From: Vreelandella venusta
GTDB taxonomy: Bacteria > Pseudomonadota > Gammaproteobacteria > Pseudomonadales > Halomonadaceae
Direction: 5' to 3'
Length of the DNA stretch: 64,000 bases
Assembly: GCF_007989605.1 (NCBI RefSeq)
Contig: NZ_BJUL01000001.1
Span: forward strand, 124,001 to 188,000
The notes beneath the pieces were generated by a model. The model ran no database searches, was not told where the DNA came from, and saw only the letters and a list, made by a program, of their open reading frames with translations. Both the position numbers and the translations under genes were made by a program. Position 1 is the stretch's first letter. Every line of letters starts with the position of its first letter. Below, one piece after another: positions 25,772-35,840 of the stretch.

Positions 25772-26518
25772 ATGCGGCGACTGCTGCTTTCCAATGACGA
25801 TGGTGTCCATGCGCCGGGCTTGCGGGCACTTCATGATGCGCTAGTCGCCCATGCGAATTTACGTGTGGTTGCTCCTGATCGAGACCGCAGCGGCGCCAGT
25901 AACTCGCTGACCCTTTCCCGTCCACTCTCTTTAACCGCGCTGGATAATGGCTTTTATAGCGTGGACGGTACGCCTGCTGATTGTGTTTATCTGGGCGTGA
26001 ACGGCGTCTGGGATGAGCGTCCTGACTTGGTTATTTCGGGGATTAATCACGGCAGCAATCTTGGCGATGACGTGCTCTATTCAGGCACTGTGGCAGCTGC
26101 CATGGAAGGGCGCAACTTGGGCATGACCGCCATTGCTATGTCGCTGTGTGGCGAGCGTTATTTCGCGACGGCTGCGAAAGTGGCGGCTAGCTTAATCGGT
26201 GCTGCCGATCAGCTATCGCTGCCACCCCGCACCCTCTTGAATGTCAACGTGCCAGATGTTCCATGGGAAGAAATTAAAGGCGTTAGAGTGACTCGTTTAG
26301 GCTATCGCGGACCAGCAGAGAAGCCTGTTCCCGTAAAAGATCCGCGTGGCCATACGCGCTTCTGGATAGCCCCGGTGGCGGCTAACGCTGATGATGGTGA
26401 AGATACCGATTTCTCGGCTATCGAAGAGGGCTATGTATCTATTACTCCACTTCAAACTGACTTAACGCGCCACCCTGCGCGTAGCGACGTGCAGGATTGG
26501 TTGGATGCTTTTGCCTAA
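25772..26518 (+). CDS. surE: 5'/3'-nucleotidase SurE
   Basis: Metal-dependent nucleoside monophosphate phosphatase used in stationary phase. [12 protein letters not shown] (metal aspartates, about 4-15), [10 protein letters not shown] and [20 protein letters not shown] are the conserved active-site loops. The start is the ATG at 25772 with AAGGAG seven bases upstream; the ATG at 25757 lies over that ribosome site. The 3' end overlaps pcm. Confidence 0.95.
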   Translation: MRRLLLSNDDGVHAPGLRALHDALVAHANLRVVAPDRDRSGASNSLTLSRPLSLTALDNGFYSVDGTPADCVYLGVNGVWDERPDLVISGINHGSNLGDDVLYSGTVAAAMEGRNLGMTAIAMSLCGERYFATAAKVAASLIGAADQLSLPPRTLLNVNVPDVPWEEIKGVRVTRLGYRGPAEKPVPVKDPRGHTRFWIAPVAANADDGEDTDFSAIEEGYVSITPLQTDLTRHPARSDVQDWLDAFA

Positions 26519-27182
26519 GCTTTCGCCCAACGAACTGCGCGGACGAGGCATGACCTCTCAGCGGACTCGAGATCGCATGGTAGAGCGACTTGAGCAGCAG
26601 GGTATTCAAGATGCACGGGTGCTTGATGTTATGGCAGCTGAGCCTCGGCACTTGTTTGTTGATGAAGCGTTGGCGCACCGTGCGTATGAAGACACCGCGC
26701 TGCCTATCGGCTTTGGCCAGACCTTGTCGCAACCATTGACAGTTGCGCGCATGACCGAGCTGGTACTGCGGGCTAACCCAACGCGTGTACTGGAGGTGGG
26801 GACCGGTTCGGGGTATCAAACGCTGATACTGTCCCGGCTGGTGCCGATGCTGTACTCGGTTGAACGTATTCAGGCATTACATCAACGCGCTGCAGAGCGG
26901 CTGTGGCGGCTTGGTGCTCCAGCGACGCTGGCAGTGGCTGATGGTGGTGAGGGGTGGCAGGAAGCTGCGCCTTTTGATGTGATTTTATTAACCGCTTGTG
27001 CTCAAACGCTGCCAGAAGCCCTATTGGAGCAGCTTAACCATGATGGTGTACTCATTGCTCCGTTGGAAGAGCCTGACGGTAGCCAATGGCTCACCCAAAT
27101 AAAACGCATTGGTAGTGCCTTTGAAAAGCGTCGGCTCGAGCCCGTACGCTTTGTACCTCTATTGCAAGGAGTGGTGGATTGA
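26505..27182 (+). CDS. pcm: Protein-L-isoaspartate O-methyltransferase
   Basis: Repairs isoaspartyl residues in aged proteins using SAM. The SAM-binding [12 protein letters not shown] (about 87-98) and the upstream [15 protein letters not shown] substrate loop identify it. It overlaps surE by 14 bases, the typical surE-pcm coupling. Length 225. Confidence 0.95.
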   Translation: MLLPKLSPNELRGRGMTSQRTRDRMVERLEQQGIQDARVLDVMAAEPRHLFVDEALAHRAYEDTALPIGFGQTLSQPLTVARMTELVLRANPTRVLEVGTGSGYQTLILSRLVPMLYSVERIQALHQRAAERLWRLGAPATLAVADGGEGWQEAAPFDVILLTACAQTLPEALLEQLNHDGVLIAPLEEPDGSQWLTQIKRIGSAFEKRRLEPVRFVPLLQGVVD

Positions 27183-28150
27183 AGCGTCGATTTGTAGAGC
27201 TGTTTTTAAAAGGCGCAGGGATGGGGGCAGCCGATGCGGTGCCCGGTGTTTCAGGTGGCACGATCGCATTTATTACCGGTATTTATGAAGAGCTCATTAA
27301 TACCATCAAACAGTTTGGCCCCGGCGCCTTCATCGCTTGGCGTCGTGGTGGTTGGCTGGCGTTGGCTCAACATTTAAATTTGGCCTTTTTAGTGCCGCTA
27401 CTACTGGGCGTTGCGGTTAGCCTTTTCAGTGTGGCTCATCTAGCGCTCTGGCTAATGGATGCGCACCCGCTGCTGATTGAGGGATTTTTCTTCGGCTTGG
27501 TGGCTGCGTCGGGGTTTGTTGTCGCTAAGGCGGGCAAAGGGTGGAAGTTTTGGTACTTATTGCCAATGGTAGGCGGGCTGCTGTTAGCCAAGTCGCTGCC
27601 AGGTATGATGCCGCTGGTGTTACTTCTTGGTAATGAAGCTCTGGTAGTGATGGTCGCTGGCTGCATCGCGATTAGCGCCATGCTGTTACCAGGCGTGTCT
27701 GGTAGCTTCTTGCTGCTTACCATGGGACTTTATGGCACCATTTTAGGGGCTATTCGAAGCTTTGATATCGGTATTATCATACTCTTTGGCTTGGGATGTG
27801 TTGTTGGCTTGGCGTTATTTTCGCGACTGTTGTCGTGGCTCCTGCGTCGCCATCATGATTCTACGCTACAGCTTTTGCTCGGGTTTATTGTTGGCTCGTT
27901 ACCCGTGTTATGGCCGTGGAAAGAGCTGGTACGTTATCAGCTTGGCCCTGATGGGCAAATGATCCCGTTGGCTCATCGTTATCTGTTGCCTAGTGACTAT
28001 GCGGTATTGTCTGGTGCATCTGCACAAACGGTAGGCGTTCTTGCACTAATGGTGGTTGGCGCACTATTGGTGGTGTTATTAAACCGTCGCGCAGTGCACT
28101 ATGCCGGACATAGATCAACAGGAAACGCGCGCGACGTTGAAAAGGAGTAG
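27179..28150 (+). CDS. DUF368 polytopic membrane protein
   Basis: A 323-residue inner-membrane protein with eight or nine hydrophobic segments. GMGAADAVPGVSGGTIAFITG (split over the first helix) and the internally similar MLLPGVSGSFLLLTMGLYG are the DUF368 signature repeats. Members have been linked to undecaprenyl phosphate flipping in recent work, so a role in lipid carrier recycling is possible here. The start is TTG overlapping the pcm stop, with AAGGAG upstream. Confidence 0.88.
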   Translation: MKRRFVELFLKGAGMGAADAVPGVSGGTIAFITGIYEELINTIKQFGPGAFIAWRRGGWLALAQHLNLAFLVPLLLGVAVSLFSVAHLALWLMDAHPLLIEGFFFGLVAASGFVVAKAGKGWKFWYLLPMVGGLLLAKSLPGMMPLVLLLGNEALVVMVAGCIAISAMLLPGVSGSFLLLTMGLYGTILGAIRSFDIGIIILFGLGCVVGLALFSRLLSWLLRRHHDSTLQLLLGFIVGSLPVLWPWKELVRYQLGPDGQMIPLAHRYLLPSDYAVLSGASAQTVGVLALMVVGALLVVLLNRRAVHYAGHRSTGNARDVEKE

Positions 28151-28157
28151 GGTTTTC

Positions 28158-29234
28158 ATGCGTAAGGTTTTCATCATGTCAGTATTGGCGTTAGCTGTTA
28201 GCGGCTGCGCCAATCAGCAGCAAAACACCCCACAAGTGCGTGACTTAAGTGAAGCACGCCGCGCGGTAGCAGACTCACCTCAATATACTGTTAAAGCAGG
28301 CGATACCCTTTATGGCATCGCATGGCAGCATAATCTGGATTATCGTCAGCTGGCGCAAATCAACAATATTGACGCCCCTTACCAAATTTACCCAGGCCAA
28401 ACCATTGCGCTGCGTGAAGGAGCGGTGGCATCAAGTCGCCCGTCGGCAGGCTCTCCTGCCCCAGAACGCCCGGCGTCAGGCGCCGTTGCAACAGGGCTGA
28501 ATCCTCAAGCGACTTCCGTGGCAAGTAACGATCAGCAGCTAGATTGGTTACTGCCCGATGAGAGTGCGATTGAGCGCAACCAGCGTTTAGCGGCTGAGCG
28601 AGCGGAACGTGCTGAGCAAGCGTCGGTGGCCGCCGCACAGCAAGTGGCTGATAGCGCAAGTGCCGTTACCCCCGAGACGACGCCTGCTGTGGAGACGCCT
28701 CAGCCAGAGCCCACGCCTGAGCCGGAACCAACGCCTGAGCCTAAACCAGAGCCCAAACCGGAACCCACGCCAGAACCAGAACCAGCAGTGACCGCTCAGG
28801 CTGAGCAGCCGAGCCAAACCGCTAGCGTTGATCGTTCTTCACGCACCTTTACACCTGTTGATAATATTAACTGGCAGTGGCCAACGACAGGCCAGGTAAC
28901 CGGAGAGTTTGGCCAGGGTGGCTCTATCACCGCTGGGATTGATATCGACGGTCAAAAGGGGCAACCTGTCAAAGCGGCAGGCCCTGGTATCGTTGTTTAT
29001 GCGGGTAGCGGTGTACGAGGTTACGGTAACTTAATACTACTCAAACACAACGATCAGTATCTGAGTGCTTATGCACATAATGATAGCTTAAGCGTTAAAG
29101 AAAATGATGTCGTTGAAGCGGGAGAAGTGATCGCCACGATGGGCGATAGCGATGCGGACAGTGTCAAGCTGCACTTTGAAGTACGTCGTGATGGGCAGCC
29201 TCAAAATCCCTTGGATTATCTGCCGTCCCGTTAA
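28158..29234 (+). CDS. nlpD: NlpD-like lipoprotein with LysM and degenerate M23 domain
   Basis: A lipobox (LAVSGC, Cys at about 16) follows a short signal. A LysM domain (about 40-85, YTVKAGDTLYGIAWQ) binds peptidoglycan. A Pro/Glu repeat of about 30 residues forms a rigid spacer. The C-terminal LytM/M23 domain has lost zinc ligands: AGID instead of HxxxD and KLHFEVR instead of HLHFE. As in E. coli NlpD it would activate an amidase rather than cut. Start ATG 28158 with AAGGAG; rpoS follows. Confidence 0.92.
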   Translation: MRKVFIMSVLALAVSGCANQQQNTPQVRDLSEARRAVADSPQYTVKAGDTLYGIAWQHNLDYRQLAQINNIDAPYQIYPGQTIALREGAVASSRPSAGSPAPERPASGAVATGLNPQATSVASNDQQLDWLLPDESAIERNQRLAAERAERAEQASVAAAQQVADSASAVTPETTPAVETPQPEPTPEPEPTPEPKPEPKPEPTPEPEPAVTAQAEQPSQTASVDRSSRTFTPVDNINWQWPTTGQVTGEFGQGGSITAGIDIDGQKGQPVKAAGPGIVVYAGSGVRGYGNLILLKHNDQYLSAYAHNDSLSVKENDVVEAGEVIATMGDSDADSVKLHFEVRRDGQPQNPLDYLPSR

Positions 29235-29240
29235 TCATCG

Positions 29241-29270
29241 CCAAGCGAACCTTTTAATTGGTGTGCTTGG
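29241..29270 (+). other. Hairpin in the nlpD-rpoS intergenic leader
   Basis: Eleven-base arms (CCAAGCGAACC and GGTGTGCTTGG) pair at ten positions, one through a G-T wobble, around an 8-nt loop. There is no following T tract, so it is more likely an RNA structure in the rpoS leader than a terminator. Confidence 0.45.
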
Positions 29271-29388
29271 GGAACCCGAATAGCTAGAGTTAGGGCGTCA
29301 TATAACAACAATGGTGTAAGTGCACAGGGAGTGCGGCCACCTTTACTTTTCTAAATGGCGGTTAGGCGAAATAACGGGGGATACTACC

Positions 29389-30360
29389 ATGAGTATGCTG
29401 GAGAAAGACCTACAGGAGGTTGACCTGGACGCTGTGGAAGAGGCGCTGGATAGTGTCGATGATGTCTCTGAGGAGGAAGACGCCTTTGAAAAAGCGTTGG
29501 GCCGTGATGAGCGTCAATCGACTCAAAGCTTGGACGCGACACAAATCTATCTCAATGAAATTGGTTTTTCGCCGTTATTAACGCCGGAAGAAGAGGTCTA
29601 CTACGGCCGTTTAGCACGCAAAGGTGACCCGCTTGGGCGGTCAAGGATGATCGAGTCTAACCTTCGCCTAGTTGTTAAAATTGCCAGACGCTATCTTAAT
29701 CGCGGGCTTACGCTGCTTGATCTAATTGAGGAGGGTAATCTTGGGCTAATTCGGGCTGTGGAAAAGTTTGATCCTGAGCGAGGCTTCCGTTTTTCTACCT
29801 ATGCCACGTGGTGGATTCGACAAACCATTGAGCGGGCGCTAATGAATCAAACGCGCACCATTCGCTTGCCGATCCATGTGGTTAAAGAGCTCAATATTTA
29901 CCTGCGTGCAGCGCGTGAGCTAACCCAAAAGCTTGATCATGAAGCAACAGCAGAAGAGATCGCTGACCATCTCGACAAGCCCGTAGAAACGGTTAAGAAG
30001 ATGCTTGGGCTTAATGAGCGGGTCTCCTCGGTAGATTATCCAATGGGTGGCGAAAGCGATAAGCCGTTAATCGACACGTTAACCGACGATGAGGTGCTAG
30101 GGCCGGAAGCATGTCTAGTGGATGGCGATGTGCGTGAGCACGTAGACCATTGGCTGGATGAGCTAAGCGATAAGCAGCGAGAGGTGGTTGTACGCCGCTT
30201 TGGTTTGCGAGGCCATGAGTCCGCTACGTTGGAAGAGGTTGGTGCAGAAATTGGCTTAACTCGCGAACGTGTTAGACAAATTCAAGTTGAAGCACTAAAG
30301 AAGCTGCGCCGCTCATTGGAAAAACAGGGCCTTTCCCTCAACGCTATTTTCGAGAGCTAG
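29389..30360 (+). CDS. rpoS: RNA polymerase sigma factor RpoS
   Basis: Stationary phase and general stress sigma factor. The 323-residue chain has region 1.2 ([21 protein letters not shown]), region 2 ([17 protein letters not shown]...[16 protein letters not shown]), region 3 and region 4 ([20 protein letters not shown]). Absence of a long region 1.1 distinguishes it from RpoD. The ATG at 29389 with GGGGG upstream is chosen over the earlier in-frame codons. The nlpD-rpoS order is classical, and the main promoter is usually inside nlpD. Confidence 0.95.
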   Translation: MSMLEKDLQEVDLDAVEEALDSVDDVSEEEDAFEKALGRDERQSTQSLDATQIYLNEIGFSPLLTPEEEVYYGRLARKGDPLGRSRMIESNLRLVVKIARRYLNRGLTLLDLIEEGNLGLIRAVEKFDPERGFRFSTYATWWIRQTIERALMNQTRTIRLPIHVVKELNIYLRAARELTQKLDHEATAEEIADHLDKPVETVKKMLGLNERVSSVDYPMGGESDKPLIDTLTDDEVLGPEACLVDGDVREHVDHWLDELSDKQREVVVRRFGLRGHESATLEEVGAEIGLTRERVRQIQVEALKKLRRSLEKQGLSLNAIFES

Positions 30361-30391
30361 CCGCGGTAAGCTATTGTGCCACAACGACCAT

Positions 30392-30426
30392 AACGCACCG
30401 AGTTCATTGCTCGGTGCGTTGTTTTT
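30392..30426 (+). terminator. Rho-independent terminator after rpoS
   Basis: A perfect 11-bp stem AACGCACCGAG with its complement, 7-nt loop, then GTTTTT. Confidence 0.9.
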
Positions 30427-30480
30427 GACGCCCATTGGTTGACCAACCGTTAACTATTGACTGTGTAAGTGAGAAACGTG

Positions 30481-31581
30481 ATGCGCCCCTTGGTGGCCCA
30501 TATTGATTTAGACGCTCTGCGTCATAACTATCAGCTAGCGAGCCGCTGCGCCCCCCAAAGTCGCTCGGTAGCCGTTATTAAAGCGGATGCTTATGGTCAT
30601 GGTGCACTTGAGTGCGCGCGTGCGCTAGAAGCTGATGTGCCCGCATTTGCTGTTGCTTGCATCGAAGAAGCGATTAGCCTGCGTGAAGGGGGAATTGAAA
30701 AGCCTATTGTACTGCTTGAGGGTATCTTTACCGCTGACGAGCTGGCGCTGGTTGATCAATACAATTTTTGGATCAGCGTTCACAGTGAGTGGCAGGTGGA
30801 GGCCTTATTGGCTTTTTCACCCCGTCAGCCTATTCCGGTATGGATGAAAGTAGATTCCGGCATGCATCGTTTAGGTTTTTCTATAGACGAGGCGCCTGGT
30901 GTTTGGCAGCGGTTAGCCAGCGCACCACAGGTGACAGCGCTGCATTTGATGAGCCACTTTGCGACAGCAGATGCACGTGAGGGCAGCTACTTTAATCGAC
31001 AAATGGCCGCTTTAAAGACACTGGCAGAAGCGCTTGATGCGCCCCTATGCTTAGCAAACTCCCCTGCAACACTGGCATGGCCAATCGCCCACGGCGACTG
31101 GAATCGCCCTGGTATTATGCTGTATGGCAGCGACCCGCTGGAAGATGCCAACGATATCACCCGGCAACTGCGCCCGGTGATGAGCTTGCGTTCTGAAATT
31201 ATTGCCCTTCGTGAACTAGAGGAGGGGGAGTCTGTTGGCTATGGTGGCCGTTGGCGTGCATCCCGGCGTTCTAAAATTGCCGTCGTCGCAGCAGGTTATG
31301 GCGATGGTTATGATCGCCACGCCATCGATGGCACGCCGGTATTAGTGAATGGCCAGCGCTGTGCGATTGCCGGCAAGGTTTCTATGGATATGCTAACCGT
31401 AGATGTCACCGACGTGCCGGGAGCAGTCATCGGTAGTGAGGTAGTGCTGTGGGGAGCCGCCAGCGATGGCGCTGTGTTGTCAATTGATGAGGTAGCACGC
31501 TATTGCGATACCATCAGCTACACCTTGTTAACGGGAGTGCTGCCAAGAGCACCGCGCCGCTACCATGGGGCCTTGGCTTAA
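30481..31581 (+). CDS. alr: Alanine racemase
   Basis: PLP enzyme interconverting L- and D-alanine for peptidoglycan. The PLP lysine is in AVIKADAYGHG (about 30-40), and the catalytic Tyr region GYGDGYDRH is near residue 270. The 366-residue length is standard. ATG at 30481 is chosen over a GTG 12 bases upstream. It is separated from rpoS by a terminator and followed by an acyltransferase gene 13 bp downstream. Confidence 0.95.
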   Translation: MRPLVAHIDLDALRHNYQLASRCAPQSRSVAVIKADAYGHGALECARALEADVPAFAVACIEEAISLREGGIEKPIVLLEGIFTADELALVDQYNFWISVHSEWQVEALLAFSPRQPIPVWMKVDSGMHRLGFSIDEAPGVWQRLASAPQVTALHLMSHFATADAREGSYFNRQMAALKTLAEALDAPLCLANSPATLAWPIAHGDWNRPGIMLYGSDPLEDANDITRQLRPVMSLRSEIIALRELEEGESVGYGGRWRASRRSKIAVVAAGYGDGYDRHAIDGTPVLVNGQRCAIAGKVSMDMLTVDVTDVPGAVIGSEVVLWGAASDGAVLSIDEVARYCDTISYTLLTGVLPRAPRRYHGALA

Positions 31582-31593
31582 ACGGTTACCAGT

Positions 31594-32508
31594 ATGTCTA
31601 AAAGCTCTTATCCGCAGTCGTTTGCACACCTTCGTTATTGGCCAACCTGGCTTGCGATAGGCGCGATGCATCTTGTTGCCTGGTTTCCCTGGCGGCTTAA
31701 GTTATGGGTGGGAAAAATAATTGGTTTGGCAGCATGGCGCTTTATAAAACGTCGGCGGCATATCACTGAGACAAATATTGCGCTCTGTTTCCCTGAAAAA
31801 AGTGCCGATGAGCAGCGTCGTTTGGTGAGAGAAGTGTTTATCGCCAACGGTATTGGCTTAGTGGAAACAGCCACGGGTTGGTGCCGTGACGCAGAGGGAT
31901 TACGGCACCGAGTGGCCTATCACGGCCAAGAGCATCTCGCACAGGCTAAAGCGCAAGGCAAGGGCGTGCTAGTGGTGGGTATTCACTTCTCCACGTTGGA
32001 TTTAGGGGGAGCGCTGCATTCGCTATTTTTCCCTGCCGATGTGGTCTATCGTCAGCACAACAATCCGTTATTCGAACGCTTTATGACCCGTGCTCGATCA
32101 CGGATTTTTGGTCAGGCGATTGATCGGCATGACTTGCGTGGTGTTGTGCGGCGAATAAAGTCAGGACATATTGTGTGGTATTCACCGGATCAAGATTTTG
32201 GCCGTGATGCCAGCGTGTTCGCGCCACTTTTCGGTCAACAGGCCGCTACGATCAGGCTGACTGCAAAAATCGCTAGAATGACGGGCGCGCCAGTGGTGCC
32301 GTTGATGTTCCACCGCAATCCTGATAACCAGACATACACCATCACCTGCCTGCCTGCGCTTGATAATTTCCCAAGCGGTGATGAAATAGCCGACGCCACT
32401 CGAGTAAATGAATTTATCGAACAAGCGATTCGCAAGTATCCTGAACAGTACTTATGGCTTCATCGGCGCTTTAAAACGCGTCCGGAAGGTGAGCCAAGCG
32501 TTTACTAG
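31594..32508 (+). CDS. lpxL: LpxL-type lipid A lauroyltransferase
   Basis: Adds a secondary acyl chain to Kdo2-lipid IVA at the inner membrane. An N-terminal membrane anchor (about 15-40), the HFSTLD catalytic HX4D motif (about 129-134) and the YSPDQDFG segment (about 196) are those of the LpxL/LpxP/LpxM family. It directly follows alr, ends at a bidirectional terminator, and is about the normal 305 residues. LpxL is preferred over LpxM from the motif context, with moderate certainty. Confidence 0.87.
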   Translation: MSKSSYPQSFAHLRYWPTWLAIGAMHLVAWFPWRLKLWVGKIIGLAAWRFIKRRRHITETNIALCFPEKSADEQRRLVREVFIANGIGLVETATGWCRDAEGLRHRVAYHGQEHLAQAKAQGKGVLVVGIHFSTLDLGGALHSLFFPADVVYRQHNNPLFERFMTRARSRIFGQAIDRHDLRGVVRRIKSGHIVWYSPDQDFGRDASVFAPLFGQQAATIRLTAKIARMTGAPVVPLMFHRNPDNQTYTITCLPALDNFPSGDEIADATRVNEFIEQAIRKYPEQYLWLHRRFKTRPEGEPSVY

Positions 32509-32525
32509 CGACATCCGTTAATAAA

Positions 32526-32562
32526 AAAAGCCGTTTTGCTACTAAGGCAAAACGGCTTTTCG
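32526..32562. terminator. Bidirectional terminator between lpxL and speD
   Basis: A perfect 14-bp stem AAAAGCCGTTTTGC with 7-nt loop TACTAAG between convergent genes; A's on one side and T's on the other serve both strands. Confidence 0.9.
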
Positions 32563-32581
32563 TTAACTCTGAAAGCAGACG

Positions 32582-33376
32582 TTAGTCCAGATTTCGAGAG
32601 TAGAAAATCTCTAGCATCTCTTTACGCAGACGGCTTTCAATGTCTCGTGCTTCTTCGAAGGTAATGTCGCGGCGCGATGTATCGAACAGGTAGTTATCAA
32701 GTTCGAAGTCTTTTAGCAGCATTTTGGTATGGAACATGTTCTCTTGATATACATTCACATCGATCATCTGATAGGCGTGCTTGGTATCTTCTGCCAAGTA
32801 GTCCTGGATCGAGGTAATGTCGTGATCAATAAACAGCTTTTTACCATCGACATCGCGTGTAAAGCCGCGAACCCGATAATCCATAGTGACAATATCAGAG
32901 TCAAAACTGTGGATTAGGTAGTTCAGTGCTTTCAATGGGCTGATGTGGCCACAGGTAGACACATCTATATCCAATCGAAAGGTGCTGATGCCGTTGTCAG
33001 GATGCGACTCAGGATAGCTATGCACGGTCACGTGGCTTTTATCAAGATGCGCCACGACTGTTTCAGGTAGCGGTCCAGGGCCTGGTTCAGTTTGCTCTGG
33101 GTTTGCTTCATCCAGCTCGTGTTCAGCAATCAGAATCGTAACGCTGGCCCCATGGGGCTCATAGTCTTGACGAGCAATATTGAGCACATGAGCGCCAATA
33201 ATATTGGTGACGTCTTTTAGAATCTGCGTCAAACGTTCGGCGTTGTAAAGCTCATCGATATAATCAATGTAAGCCGCACGCTGCTCTTCGGTTTTGGCAT
33301 AACAGATGTCGTAAATGTTAAAGCTCAACGAGCTAGTCAGGTTATTAAACCCGTGGAGTCGGAGATTATCTGACAC
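32582..33376 (-). CDS. speD: S-adenosylmethionine decarboxylase proenzyme
   Basis: Provides the aminopropyl donor for spermidine. The enzyme cleaves itself to make a pyruvoyl group at the Ser of [13 protein letters not shown] (about 112). The 264-residue length and the RNLD-like C terminus match the E. coli-type class. Start GTG at 33376 with GGAGG upstream. An OsmC gene lies upstream on the same strand, as in Pseudomonas. No speE is nearby. Confidence 0.95.
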   Translation of the reverse strand: MSDNLRLHGFNNLTSSLSFNIYDICYAKTEEQRAAYIDYIDELYNAERLTQILKDVTNIIGAHVLNIARQDYEPHGASVTILIAEHELDEANPEQTEPGPGPLPETVVAHLDKSHVTVHSYPESHPDNGISTFRLDIDVSTCGHISPLKALNYLIHSFDSDIVTMDYRVRGFTRDVDGKKLFIDHDITSIQDYLAEDTKHAYQMIDVNVYQENMFHTKMLLKDFELDNYLFDTSRRDITFEEARDIESRLRKEMLEIFYSRNLD

Positions 33377-33595
33377 GTCCGAACCTCCCTATGGCAGATG
33401 AAGACACCCCGACGAGCCAGCGCCGGAACCGGTAGTAACTTGTCACCGTGATGCTGTAGTCGCTTTCTGCAAAGCGGCTGTTTGCTACGCAGTAGGGGTA
33501 AAAACAAGCGAGCGTATTATGCCCGCCAAGTGCATGGTATGCATCCAGCCGCGTTAATTTTTTTAATAAACAGGGACGATGGCGCTCCGAGTAGC

Positions 33596-34015
33596 TCAAG
33601 CGTCGACAATCTCAAAAGAGTGGGTAATCTCAACGCCGCCTTGTGTCAGCATAATAGATGCGCTGCAGTACTTCTCTGCGGAGAGCTCAACCGCCCGCTG
33701 TACCTGCTTCTCTTTTAGGTTGTGGCCAGTCACCACAAAGTGTACGTGGATTTTGGTAAACACAGAGGGCACTTCATCGGCGCGTTCAGCGTCAAGCTCC
33801 GCGATACAGTCGGTGACATCGGCGCGGGCTTTATCGAGAATGTTCAAAATATCAAAGGCGGTGCAGCTACCCATGCCCATTAATAGCATTTCCATTGGGC
33901 GGGGGCCGGTGTTGCGGCCGCCATGATCAGGGGGGCCGTCGATAACGACACTGTGCCCACTACCGGACTCTGCTACAAATTGGCGACCATCTGTCCATTT
34001 TACCCGTGCTTTCAC
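33596..34015 (-). CDS. OsmC family peroxidase-like protein
   Basis: Thiol peroxidase-fold protein. The conserved RPMEMLLMGMGSCTAFDIL (about 39-57) carries the first active-site Cys, and the second Cys is in EKYCSASIML. The GTG start at 34015, six bases after GAGGAG, gives 139 residues; the longer ATG reading at 34063 lacks support. This belongs to the OsmC/YhfA-type subgroup lying beside speD. Substrate unknown. Confidence 0.9.
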   Translation of the reverse strand: MKARVKWTDGRQFVAESGSGHSVVIDGPPDHGGRNTGPRPMEMLLMGMGSCTAFDILNILDKARADVTDCIAELDAERADEVPSVFTKIHVHFVVTGHNLKEKQVQRAVELSAEKYCSASIMLTQGGVEITHSFEIVDA

Positions 34016-34085
34016 GTCGCTCTCCTCATCTAGGCACCTATAGGTAGTTGCGAAGCATAACATTTATAGCGATAGACGCACTTTT

Positions 34086-35770
<1,685 letters not shown>

Positions 35771-35805
35771 GCAAGCTCCTTGCTGGTCGGGCATCATGCG
35801 GGCTG

Positions 35806-35811
35806 TATAAT
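35806..35811 (+). promoter_or_regulatory. Consensus -10 element upstream of lptD
   Basis: A perfect TATAAT lies 30 bp before the lptD ATG. The -35 partner is unclear (nearest TTGCTG is 20 bp away). Confidence 0.55.
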
Positions 35812-35840
35812 ACCGATTCTGGATGCCAAGGATAACGAAC

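Noticed and set aside
28609..28791. Open frame opposite or within nlpD rich in Arg/Asn/Gln
   Set aside because: Shadow of the Pro/Glu repeat in another frame.
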